Source: Takakia lepidozioides (lineage: Eukaryota > Streptophyta > Takakiopsida > Takakiales > Takakiaceae). Taken from it: a stretch of 64,000 bases of DNA. The notes under the pieces were generated by a model. That model had not been told where the DNA came from and did not search any database. It saw only the letters and a program-made list of their open reading frames with translations. The stretch's first letter is position 1; each line of letters begins with the position of its first letter. The stretch is from positions 69,978,756 through 70,042,755 of the forward strand of contig CM060731.1 of assembly GCA_030704615.1 (NCBI GenBank). Direction: 5' to 3'. Positions 48,170-58,405 of the stretch are shown in pieces. A program made the translations under genes and the position numbers.

Positions 48170-48900
48170 CTTCAAAATATCACAACAACAGGATGTCTGC
48201 AAAATGATGCATCATAGACAGAATATTTTGAAGAACCAGGAGTACCAGTTTGTGATGGATGCATGGCTGGGAAGACTTTCTCCGTTGCAGGGGTCATGTT
48301 TCGAGTGATCATGGTATCCCTCCAGTTCTCTACACAACATGGAACATACATCAATCGTTTCAATGTGCAACTTGTCACTTTGATTAGAAAAGGGGAAGGC
48401 TTTGGAGGGGCCAGCTGCTTCTCTGAGCGGGTGGAAAGAGTTGAAGTCATTAAGCATTGATTGCCAGAGGGGGTGGGAGGAAATCAAAAAGTGGAGCACA
48501 CATGCATGCCACAATCACCTTACTGATATGCAGCTTTAAGGAGACACTAGACAAAAGTTAAAAAATCCTCGAGATAATTGTGGAGTTAAGAGTTTACTTA
48601 AGCACCACTTCTAATGTACAAGGGTCATATTCTTTGGCACATAACTGTTGTTTATGACGAGCACAAAATGCTCATCATTTTTTCTACAAGCACAAAATAG
48701 ACATATATCACGACTGAGATTGTGGAAAACTACACAGAACTGTAGCCCAGTATGAGACTCGAAATAAGTGTTTGAGACATACCATTCCAGGAGTTTGCAA
48801 GGACGGGCCTCCCAGGCAGATGGGCCTGCCCTCCCCAATTGCATTTGATAGGCTACCAGAAACTCCTCCCAGCTGAGCTACTCTTTGTCCCGCTTCTGCA
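48170..48900 (-). other. Possible further exons of the borealin-like gene (weak)
   Basis: Two protein-like stretches follow downstream on the minus strand: RVAQLGGVSGSLSNAIGEG and QTPGM at 48890-48785, then PATEKVFPAMHP and TGTPGSSKYS at 48290-48195. The TPG-type motifs would fit the middle or C-terminal part of a borealin-related protein. The splice phases did not join cleanly to the exons at 49.1-49.8 kb. Confidence 0.2.
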
Positions 48901-49103
48901 TATTGTGAGATTTTCAAACAGGTGAGTACAAGAATAACCAAAGAGATGCTATTCGATCAACAACACACCATAACAGCTGCAATGTGATTACGAACCTCTT
49001 TCCCTTACACCTCAAAAAACACTCTGCTCCTGGACATTTTTATGACAAGAAGTTGCAGTGGCTCTTCCCTCCAACTCAAAGATGTGTGAAATACTATTCT
49101 TAC

Positions 49104-49781
49104 CACCAAAAACTCCCTGTTGATGGCTTCAGAGGATCCACTTGGAGGCTGCAACCCTTCCATTGCATCGACTAGGTCTTCAAGATGCAGTGTCCCATCA
49201 GGGCGAGTTTCAGCCTTTGTGTTTGGGCAGTGCTCTCTCAGGAACTGCTTCATAGGCATTCTGCGAATATGGGCCGGGAATTTCAAGAGGAGTAACTGGA
49301 ATTGGGTGGTGAGACTTGCGATGTGGCCATCACAAATGACACGAATAGCTGCTGTTCTTGCCTCCACTGCCAACCACCCCTCCACTTCTCAGGGAAGCAA
49401 AAAACAAATTTAGGAGACTAAGGAGCTTTGACTTCATGCAAATTAAGCTGTCAAAACGTGTTGGTAAGCACTCTAAATTTTTTCGTGTGACAGAGGCTTA
49501 AAACCTAGATCCTTGGAAAAGCACATTACGATGAATTGCCTAGACTATCTCAAGAAGAGGGAAGAGGACAGACATTCCTTGTCTATGGCATCGCAAACAA
49601 GACTGACGATGCGCACCCGCTCTTCCTCATCCTCATGTGAAGCCGCTGCAGCATCCTTCTTATTCTCCTCTGCAGTGTCCTTCTTAACCTTCTCTGCCTC
49701 GCATTCCACCTGTGCTGGCACGTTCGTGTCCTTCTTGGCCAGCGGCTCGCGCCCTGCTGCGTGTTTCTTCGGTCAACCCAT
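49104..49781 (-). pseudogene. Borealin-related (BORR-like) N-terminal exons, probably damaged
   Basis: Candidate exon 1 (49781-49574) is Lys/Glu-rich (LAKKDTNVPAQVECEAEKVK, then EDEEERVRIVSLVCDAID). Candidate exon 2 (49384-49104) reads VEARTAAIRVICDGHIASL, then MKQFLREHCPN. The pattern AAIR.I.D..I..L, a run of Leu, then QF..E..PN resembles the N-terminal helix of plant borealin-related proteins, which bind the chromosomal passenger complex. The exons join in phase with a poor donor (T|GTCTGT). From the ATG at 49781 the third codon is TGA, so either the start is elsewhere or the copy is broken. Family assignment is from memory of the pattern and moderate at best. Confidence 0.4.
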
Positions 49782-51049
49782 CGCTCAACCTCTCCTCTCT
49801 CCAACCCTCCAAAAGCAACCTCGCTTGCTCAAACTCGTCCCACACCTGGATACTCACATATGCAGACTTACGTAGAAGCGGAATCCAGGAAAGCCCATAG
49901 GGTGTAATACTTCCTTGTGAACTAGGTGGTCAGCAGTTTTACAGTACAAGAGGACAGGAAATATATCACGTAACCGGTTTTGGTGTCTGTTTCCGGGTGT
50001 TTTAGAGGCCCGTTCCTGTACGTTAACGGTAGGGCACAAACAAGGGGCTGTGTGGACCCCACACCAAACATTTTCTCGAAGAGCAATGAGCAGCACGGTG
50101 GAAACACCAGTTACGCTTTGGAGGAGGCCTCCGTAGACCCGTCGGTTCTGCAGGCTCGCGGGCTATCAGTGACATGGAACAGTTGTGGTCCAGAACACTG
50201 AATTTTGAGAAATGATTCATACTTGCACAGATTTTTTTATTTTTTTATTTTTTTATTTTTTTGGTTAACAGGGGATGGCCCTGGTTTAATTTTATTAGTG
50301 GGAGGTTAATTCGTCCATCACTGATTACGGTGTGTGTACCTCATGGTGTAATCAGGGGTTTTAATTTTTTTCCCCACAATAAACCTTCACCGAATTTTCT
50401 AATACGGTTTTGTGCTTTCCCCTTTAAATTGGGAAATTTGACCCCCCAAATTGGCCATACAAAGCAGCCCACATGAGGACATGTCAGAAAAAGCTGAAAT
50501 TTTCAGGGCAGGTGTCTTACCTGGCAGGGTACAATATTATGGTTTGTGTCATGTCAAAAAATTTCACAGCTGGGAAATTCGATAAGAAAAGCTGTGTTTT
50601 TTACCCATTGTAAATAGGAAATTTGTTTTTGGCGCAATTATAATGTTGTAATCCCGCGGGTACGATTTGGACCAGACTTTTTGTGGTCATAGCTGGGGTA
50701 GGTAGGAACATATTACAACGGTCAGTTTTACAGGGCCTGAGGAAATCTCAAGATATAAATTATTTAGTGGGGAAGGGTCAATTTTTTCGGGGTGGACCCA
50801 AAAATTGGGGTTAGTCCTTTAGGGGTTAAAGAGGTTCGACTGTACCAAGAAAGTCTTATGGCAAACTGACACTGACATTGTCGTCTTGTTGAAGTAGGCC
50901 AATGTCAGTGTCTAGACTCTAGCTGGCTACTTGAGAAAAGGTAGAAATTGATTCTAGCAACAATGGTCAGACGGTGCGCAGGAACGCGTCATCAAATTTT
51001 AATTTCCAAATTTCAGCAACCAACACCAGGGATTGCAGCTCTTGCTACC
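49782..51049. other. Intergenic, no gene seen
   Basis: Contains an (ATTTTTTT)n-like run at 50228-50262 and a segment at 50350-50390 (ggggttttaatttttttcc) shared with 22610-22640. Long T and A runs; no coding evidence. Confidence 0.5.
50228..50262 (+). repeat. (ATTTTTTT)n microsatellite
   Basis: Four units of A followed by seven T, just before 'ggttaacagggg'. Confidence 0.9.
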
Positions 51050-51540
51050 TGTAATGGCCAGATTCCTTCTACCTACCTTTTCGACATTGGATGAACAGAC
51101 GTTGGATGATGACCGTTGAAAAAAGGCTTGGATGAAACAGCTGGAAACAATCTATTTTTAAGTATTGTCTTATGTTAATAGCTAGTTTATCTCTAAAATA
51201 GAATGAGATGGCATCCTATCAGGACAGACACCCGGATGGCATCCAAGTGACCAATCAGGGCTTACCACTTGGTTAGATAAGATTGTGGGCCTTCGTTTAT
51301 AAAAGAGATCAACACGACGCTTAAGGCGGCGGTGTACGTTTGGTGTGAAACCCTACTGTCCTGTGTGGGAGTTTTGGATGAAAAGGATGTGAGTGAGAAT
51401 GTGCTGTTAAGCTGTGTGAGTGATTCTGACTCCTCTCCGTTGGCTCCTGCCTATCTCGCTAGCCTGCTTTACCGAGCATACATCCCCCTTATAGCTCAAT
51501 ACCCCTAGAGGAAGAGGAATAACGGGGTGGGCGAGAATCT
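51050..51540 (+). repeat. 5' LTR
   Basis: Runs from TGTAATGGCC to 'gggcgagaatct', the last base shared with the 3' LTR. It carries a CCAAT motif (about 51251) and a TATA box (tttataaaag, 51296-51305). The bases following (tggtggagatgg) sit where a primer binding site would be; I cannot assign a tRNA. Confidence 0.93.
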
Positions 51541-51692
51541 TGGTGGAGATGGGGTTGCAGGATTTCGTTAATCATTAGCTCCACATTCTTCCTTATACGT
51601 CAGGTAGTTGTACGCTGACACTGTTACCCGCTCATGTTTTTGCTTGCTCCTGGCTTTCACGGTATCTGCTTACACTTCTGCAACCTGCGGCA

Positions 51693-52621
51693 ATGGCCTC
51701 GTCTTCTGATCCTTCAACTGACGCTGAGCTCAAGGAGTACAAGGAGACTCCTACTGGTCATTTTGAATCGATTTTCGCCAGCATTGTGCGTGCTTCGGTT
51801 GATCCTAGCCTGGTGGTTGAAGTTGATTATCCGCCCCTTAGTGCCCCGGTTGAACGCCCTGAATTAGTCCTCGACACACCTTCTGATCACTGGGTGGCTC
51901 AGTTTGAGTTGACCGATGCGTTGGAGGGTCTGAAGCCCACCCACACCCCGCAAGAAGAAGCGGAGCAGCGGCGAAAGTGTATCCAAGCCTTTGAAGGGGC
52001 CCGAGCGGCCAAGGCCCTGCGGCGACTCTTTGCTGCGGAGATAGCCCGCAAGCTTCCATTACCTGAGGCCAAAGACAAGCTCTTGAAGTGTTGCCGGCTG
52101 TCGTGGGCTGAACTTGATATTTCGCAATTCACCGTAGCTGGGGAGGTTGCTGGCGAGTGTGAGAACTTCTTCCGCCCAACGTACCCAGTGCGCATTGTCT
52201 GTGGGAGCTGGTGAAAGGTGGCAGTTCACTTGTCTTGGCCAATCTGCGGCCTACCTGGAAACCTGACTACAATGTGGACATCACTTGGGATGACCATGTC
52301 GCAGGCATTCCCGTCTCTCGCTTTCCTCATACTGTGCATGATATTTTGATTTTCCCTGCTCTTGTGTTTAGACAGGAACGACTGAGTTACTACTTGCCTG
52401 GCTTTCCTATTACTGATTATCCAGTGCATACACTGCTTGCCAAGGAAAAGCTTATCCGCTCCATTGTTCGCGTGGCTTTCTGGCTCAAAGTGGACGAAGA
52501 CCTGTGGCACTTTCTGGGTGAAGGTGTTTACATGCTTCACAAACATAGGTTCATAAGTGGCTATTGTATCAAGGACTGGGAGTCCAAATTGCGTCCTGCA
52601 CGATCCTCCAGTAGAATGTAA
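51693..52621 (+). pseudogene. Extra ORF upstream of gag, unknown function
   Basis: One frame (51693-52214) begins MASSSDPSTDAELKEYKE and, after a one-base shift near 52205, continues in frame 2 to 52621 (LANLRPTWKPDYNVDITWDD, then PLLAKEKL-like LLAKEKLIRSIVRVAFWLK). The joined length would be about 300 residues. It ends just before the gag start at 52654. Gypsy elements normally open with gag; I do not recognise this domain. Confidence 0.6.
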
Positions 52622-52653
52622 CCACTTTGTTTTTTTTCAACACGACCAACTAC

Positions 52654-53850
52654 AATGCCTGTCACTACTCGGTCTGGCAAGGAGCCCTGGAATGTGCTAG
52701 ATGAGTTGCATGATGTGGATCTTACTGATGATGTGAAAGATGATGGTGCTGCTCTTCCTGATCCTATGTCTGAAACCTTGTCTCCTGCCAGGTGATAATA
52801 CCAGTCTGACCCAAGGGGTCCCTCTAGCCTCTGGTAATGTGCCTACCCTCAATATTCAGGGCATTTGTGATGTTATGGCCACGCTGTCTAGTTGTCCAGC
52901 TCTTATGCATCTCTTTTTGGATAAACAAGTAGGTTTGCCTTCAGTTACCAAGCTCAAGGAGGTTCATCGTGCTCACAAACGGCCTTATCCTGACTATGAG
53001 GTAGGCCAAGACTTTGACAACTTCCTCAATTTTTTTGAGATGAGTGTCAAATTCAATGAGCTGCCAGCTTCTATGATTACTGATTCCTTTCGTTTTTGTC
53101 TCAAAGGTGAGGCTCGTGACCTCTTTGAAGCTAGTATCAAGGATCAGGGTGAGTTGTGATGGGGAGTGGCCAAGCAGTTGGCGCTTCAGTTGTTTCGTGC
53201 AGACATGCCCATCAATTACACCATGCCCGATCATCCTTATCAACCTGGTGAGAGTATCTGGAAATACTATACTGACTTGAAAACCACGGTGGTCAAGGCC
53301 ATTCCGGTACTTTCTGAACGCACTGCCATCCTTAAAACCTACTTCATTACCGGATTGCCTGCCTCTGATCAAGTCTACCTACAAAAACATCCTTATCGCA
53401 ATGAGAGGCATATGGTAGAGATGATGGATGAGCGCATGCGGTTTTAAGAATGCTAAACTAGGCAAAGGTTATCAGCCTGTTGTTCATTTTGCTCATCAGC
53501 ATGCTACTAACTGTTCTCATGGGGTTGCCATGGTGAAGGGTGGCTCTACAGAGGCCTCTCCCACATTGCTGGAGGAAGTTAAAAGCCTACAACAAAAGCT
53601 GCATACTCAGTTTCAGGCTATGAGGGCAGAAGGATCCTGGAGGGCTGCACCTGCCAAGCCTCCTCCTGCTGACTCTCATCGTGGCCACACTTAGACTGGC
53701 CCACGGTATGAGGCTCAAGGTAAACAGGTGGCATGTTTCATTTGTGGGTCACTTGAGCACTGGACCCGCTTCTGCACTTATGCCGCTCTTGTCCTTGAAC
53801 ACAAATGTATTCAACACGAACAGAGGGGTAAACAGCCTTTAAACGAACCC
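52654..53850 (+). pseudogene. gag (capsid region and CCHC zinc knuckle)
   Basis: MPVTTRSGKEPWNVLDEL opens at 52654. The frame is lost near 52790 and resumes in frame 0 at about 52800-53447: YEVGQDFDNFLNFFEMSVKF, then QPGESIWKYYTDLKT, the retrotransposon gag fold region, with an in-frame TGA at 53157-53159. Another shift leads to 53428-53775, where a perfect CX2CX4HX4C knuckle (CFICGSLEHWTRFC) stands at 53734-53775. A TAG at 53692-53694 interrupts it. Gag packages the element RNA. Confidence 0.85.
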
Positions 53851-53858
53851 GATCGCTT

Positions 53859-54839
53859 GTGAAGGGGCCAAGCGATCAGTCTCCTACACACCCTGCGAAG
53901 GATGACTCCATTGTTTCTGTAATGTTGTCCAATGAATTCAAGTTGATGCATTGTGAAGCCAATAGAAAGCTTAGGAAGGAGAGAGTGCATCCTCTCATGA
54001 CTCAATGTCACATAGGGCACCTCTTGTTTTCATGTGTTGTTGACACAGGCTGTACCATGTCTGTTGTTCCATTGTCCGTGGTTCGACTACTTGGTCTCAA
54101 ACTCACTCCAGCCAAGGGTATGCAGGTGACCATTGCAGTTGGCACACGTTATGAACCCCTAGGTTTGGTCACCATCCCCATTAAGGTCAGTTGCAAGTCG
54201 GTCACACTGACTTGTATCGTCACCATTGGTGAACAGTTGCTGTTAGGCTTGGATTGGATGTGTGCTGCAGGGGCAAAAATTGATGTGGTTGAGAACGTCA
54301 TGTGGCTTGCCAGTGGCAGCTCTTCCCTCCACAAGGTGCAGCTCAACTCTGTCTCCTTGCATGTTGGTTGTGCCACTGCACATCTCTCCCACATGCGAAC
54401 CCTTGTTGCCGAAACAAAGCAGCAGATGGGTGAGCAATACAACTGGACACGCTACTTTAACTTTGCCAAGACGGCTCCCTTCACCCTGTATCAATGGTAG
54501 CCACCTTTGCCTGGTAAGAAGAGTGGCCCTCCCATTCCAATCCCAGGTAACACTACTCTTCTTCGCACTCCCGCTGACTTTGTTATCCCTGCCTCCTCCC
54601 AAAAGATAGTTTTTCTTGGCCTCACCTTTCTTTGTCCACAAGGTCATTATCTTGAAGTCGAAAGGTGGAAACGTTTGATGCTTTCTAAACATTGTTTGAT
54701 TGTATTTGGGGTGCTGGATCAGGGCTTTCGAGGGGAGCTCAGTATTTTTGTTGCCAACCCAGAACGCATACCTATTATCATCCGCAAGGGTCAGATCCTT
54801 GCTCGACTCACTGCCACCCCATTGAAAGAGTTTTGCTGA
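53859..54839 (+). pseudogene. Aspartic protease plus dUTPase-like domain
   Basis: Frame 0 encodes a retropepsin: CVVDTGCTMSVVP with the catalytic DTG, then LLLGLDWMCA at the second flap/loop site. After a single in-frame TAG (54498-54500) the same frame continues with a domain that looks like a trimeric dUTPase: ADFVIPASSQKIVFLGL, GHYLEVERWKRL where PRSG motif 2 would be, then FGVLDQGFRGELSIFVAN (motif 3, with the conserved D and RG) and IIIRKGQILARL (motif 4). Motifs 1 and 2 are changed and motif 5 is not seen, so activity is doubtful. dUTPase domains beside the protease are known in some retroviruses and in some fungal gypsy elements. Confidence 0.75.
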
Positions 54840-54870
54840 CATTGGTCTGTCTGATGATCCTGTAGATCAA

Positions 54871-55732
54871 TTGCATCTCCTAGCACAATCTGTCGCTGCA
54901 CCCCCGGTCAGTCCCCTCATTCCTACGCAATCTGCTCATCTTGATCAAGTCCTGACTGATATCGAAATTGGCTCTGGTCTCACTGACAATGAGAGGTCTC
55001 GTTTATATCGTATTATTCGTGACAATCTTGATGTTTTTAGTGCTGGTTCTCATGATTTGGGACGTACCGAGGTTCTTCATCATGACATTCTCACTGAAGG
55101 TAGCCCTGTCAAACAATATGCTTATAGAGGGAGTGTCAAGGAGCGCGAAATTATTGAACATCGAACTAACGAAGATGCTGGATACATGAGTTATTAAACC
55201 CTCTATTTCCCCCTGGGCCAGCCCCATCGTGTTGGTTGCCGAAAAGGATGGTACCACCCGTTTATGTGTTGACTTCCGACGTCTCAATGCCCTAACAAAA
55301 AAAGATGTATATCATTTACCTCGTATTAATGATACTTTGGATCAACTTAATGGTGTCACTCTCTTCTCTTCCTTGGATCTTGCTGTGGGTTTTTGGCAGG
55401 TTCCACTCACAGAGTCAGCCAAGGAGAAAACTGCGTTCACCTGTAAGATGGGCCTCTTTCAGTTTGAAACCATGCCTATTGGATTATGTAATGTCATTGC
55501 CACCTTTCAACGTCTCATGGATGTTATTCTAGGGAACTTGCGTTGGGAATGTGCATTGGTATATATTGATGATATCAACGTTTACTCTGCTGACTTTGAT
55601 TCTCACATGCTGGATCTGAAGTGCGTTTTGTGCATGCTTAGAGGAGTAGGTCTAAAAGTGAAAGCTAAGAAATGTGACTTGTGCATGACGGAGCTTCATA
55701 GTTCTGGTTTTGGCACTGAATCCTCTCCATAG
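54871..55732 (+). pseudogene. Reverse transcriptase, truncated, RNase H absent
   Basis: The pre-RT part (DQVLTDIEIGSGLTDNERSR, then VFSAGSHDLG) is in frame 1. It shifts to frame 2 near 55150: KPSISPWASPIVLVAEKDG, RLCVDFRRLNALT, LFSSLDLAVGFWQV, then the catalytic YIDDINVYS near 55563-55590. Sequence similarity stops after LHSSGFG at 55725. The following 200 bases hold no RNase H, which is therefore deleted. Confidence 0.93.
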
Positions 55733-55944
55733 AGAAATCTGCTTCTGTGCTTCATTGTCCTTGGTTGCATCTTCATGAAGTCACCCTTGTCATTCAGTTG
55801 AGCTGACAGCCTTTCCCTGAAGATCACTGAGGCGGACACTCCGATAGGCTCACACTAACCCAAGGGCTGGCTATGGCAGCTGCAACCATGGAGGACCAAC
55901 TTCACCAAGCCCTCCTCTAGCAGTGTAAGACCAACACTCATCTA

Positions 55945-57234
55945 TTGGGCCTCTCTTCCCGTCTCCTCAGGCAAGTCAACTATCATCTCCCCTCTCATCG
56001 GGAGCATGAAGGTAAATTGTTTAAGGTAGTTCATGTTCATGGGCAAGAGACTGCCGTGGAGTTCCCTACTAGGAGCTCTATGCCTGTGTTGCTTGAGCTT
56101 TACCATTGCTCACTATATGCTGGTCATCTAGGCGTTGACAAAACTGTCAAGCGACTCCAAGAAAAGTACCATTGGAAGGGGTTAACTAAGGATGTGGCAG
56201 ATTTCATTTCTAAGTGTGTTCCATGTAAGTCTAAAACACTACTGCCTAGGACCATAGCTCCTCTTAAATTACAACCAATTCTGGTGACTGAGATGTTTGC
56301 CCGAATTGGTCTTGATCTTGTTGGACCCCTCAGAACTACGACTAAGGCCAATAACTACATTGGTGTGGTTACTGATTACCTGTCTAAGTGGGTTGAGATC
56401 CGACCGTTGGTTGCTAAGGACAGTGATGAGGTGGTTCAATTCTTATTTGATGAAATCCTGCTACGCCATGGTTGTCCTCTTGAAATTTTAACTGATCAGG
56501 GTACGGAGTTTTGTAATCAGCTTATGGAGGTTGTGTGCTTTAATTTAGATGTCAAACATCGCTTGACTGCTCCCTACAACCTCCAGTGCAACGGGCTTAC
56601 AGAGATGTTTAACAAAACCATGTGCCAGTTGTTAGAAAAGAATGGGGCTCTCACTGAAGACTGGGATGTTACTCTACCCATTCTCATATTTGCCTACAAG
56701 ACCTCAGTGCATGCCAGCACTCGTTTTTCCCCTTTTGAATTACTATATGGCCGCAAGGCTCGCACCCCTCTTCATGTCCCTGTGCTTCAAACTCAGGTTG
56801 AGGAGCCCATCATATGGGAAGACTTTCTTACTCAACTCACTTCTCATCGTTTACGTTTATTAGAGGCTGCTCAACACAACATTCAGGTTTCTCAAGTTGC
56901 TCAGGCTAGAAATTATAACCGTAGGGTTGTTTACTCTGAACATTTTTCTCTAGGCTAGACTGTTTGTGTTTGATTGCAGCCTGGCAAACAGGTTACCAAA
57001 TCCAAGATGCGGATCGATGGGCCTTATCTGATTCATGCGATTCTGCCTGGTCGGCAGTACTGTCTTCTTCCTCAACATCCTTCTACGACAGAGATTGCAG
57101 GGACTGTTCATGTTTATCAGCTGGTCCCTTCTAAGCTGCAGTTTGGTTTGACCTGCATCAACGTGGAGAATCGGCATGTGGTTTTAACTCCGAAGAAGCG
57201 TGCTCGGCTTGATTCTGATTCCGTTGCTACCTAG
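55945..57234 (+). pseudogene. Integrase with GPY-type C-terminus
   Basis: The zinc-binding part is LYAGHLGVDKTVKRLQEKYH followed by CVPC. The core carries D in IGLDLVGPL, D in ILTDQGTEF and E in NGLTEMFNK, so the DDE triad is intact. After a stop at 56956-56958 the last part continues in frame 1 from about 56974: KMRIDGPYLIHAILPGRQY, the GPY/F module, and VHVYQLVPSKLQ, ending at 57234. The basic tail has no chromodomain. The integrase inserts the element DNA into the genome. Confidence 0.93.
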
Positions 57235-57493
57235 ACTTCCTCATGACACTGTCTTTATTCAGCTGCTCCCTACATAGGATCTCTCTCAGTTTTCTTTCTA
57301 GTTCTTCAGGTTGCACACCTCACAAGATAGGGTTTTTCCACAACAAGGTTTTGTCCTTAGCTCAAATTGCAGAGCAAGGTTTTCTTTGTTGCGGTTTTTT
57401 CATCCTATCTTGGTGTGACCTTGAATGACCCTGCCCCCTGTCTTGAGCATAGTGTTTATTGCTCACCGGAGCTCGCTTCTCTGTGTGCCAGGA
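57235..57493 (+). other. Internal non-coding stretch before the 3' LTR
   Basis: Follows the integrase stop. No clear polypurine tract directly touches the LTR; the nearest purine cluster is 'aggagg' at 57490-57495. Confidence 0.5.
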
Positions 57494-57504
57494 GGCTTTA
57501 CATA

Positions 57505-57996
57505 TGTAACGGCCAGATTCCTTCTACCTACCTTTTCGACATTAGATGAACAGACGTTGGATGATGACCGTTGAAAAAGGGCTTGGATGAAACAGCTGGA
57601 AACAATCTATTTTTGAACTAAGTATTGTCTTATGTTAATAGCTAGTTTATCTCTAAAATAGAATGAGGTGGCATCTTATCTGGACAGACACCCGGATGGC
57701 ATCCAAGTGACCAATCAGGGCTTACCACTTGGTTAGATAAGATTGTGGGCCTTCGTTTATAAAAGAGATTAACACGACGCTTAAGGGAGCGGTGTACGTT
57801 TGGTGTGAAACCCTACTGTAGTGGGAGTTTTGGATGAAAAGGATGTGAGTGAGAATGTGCTGTTAAGCTTTGTGAGTGATTCTGACTCCTCTCCGTTGGA
57901 TCCTGCCTATCTCGCTAGCCTGCTTTACCGAGCATACATCCCCGTTATAGCTCAATACCCCTAGAGGAAGAGGAATAACGGGGTGGCCGAGAATCT
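57505..57996 (+). repeat. 3' LTR
   Basis: Starts TGTAACGGCC and ends 'ggccgagaatct'. It matches the 5' LTR over its full length, with a 6-base insertion near 57617 and a short deletion near 57819. Its TATA box is at about 57756. Confidence 0.93.
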
Positions 57997-58249
57997 GGCT
58001 TTACATACCTAAGCTCTGGAACCTAAGATAATAACTCCATTGCTTTCGACTTCCATCATCGAATCCATACACATCAAGTCAGTGCATTCAACACAGGTGG
58101 CATTCGGCATCATGTTTCTGTACGCTCATCATCAGTTGAATGTATTGCGACAGGTCCCACACTCGTAAGCGAGTAAACGGTGAGCGAGATGACTGTTGCT
58201 TGACCGCCATCGCCAAAGTCACGCGAGCTTCGCGATGAGCTGAACCAGC

Positions 58250-58365
58250 AGAAAACGCTGCCTAGAGATATCGGGTTCAAATACAGGTTCCTGGGGGATT
58301 CGAACCCGAGGCCTTCTGGATGGGGGCTATGCTATCGCTGTCGCCACTCCCACGGGGTGGCGGGT
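58250..58365 (-). mobile_element. tRNA-derived SINE fragment
   Basis: On the minus strand there is box A TGGCGACAGCGATAGC (plus 58331-58346) and an exact box B GGTTCGAATCC (plus 58297-58307), followed by a short tail. The element ends just upstream of the next gene's start codon. Confidence 0.65.
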
Positions 58366-58405
58366 TGGTAGGGCTGGTGATGTGAAGGCAAACCCTGAGG
58401 TGTTC

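Larger units (their letters stand above)
51050..57996 (+). mobile_element. Ty3/gypsy LTR retrotransposon, about 6.95 kb, decayed
   Basis: Two LTRs of about 491 and 492 bases, both starting TGTAA(T/C)GGCCAGATTCC, flank an internal region with, in order, an extra ORF, gag with a zinc knuckle, protease plus dUTPase-like domain, reverse transcriptase and integrase. Protease-RT-integrase order places it in Ty3/gypsy. By eye the LTRs differ at about 15 positions plus two short indels, so the insertion is fairly recent. The RNase H region is missing and several stops and frameshifts are present, so this copy is not autonomous. No chromodomain is seen. No matching 5-bp target duplication flanks the whole element. 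Confidence 0.95.

Noticed and set aside
51050-51540. Reading the 490-bp repeats as independent MITEs instead of LTRs
   Set aside because: They carry a TATA box, are in direct orientation and bracket gag-protease-RT-integrase in the correct order, so LTRs are the better explanation despite the odd 3' flank.
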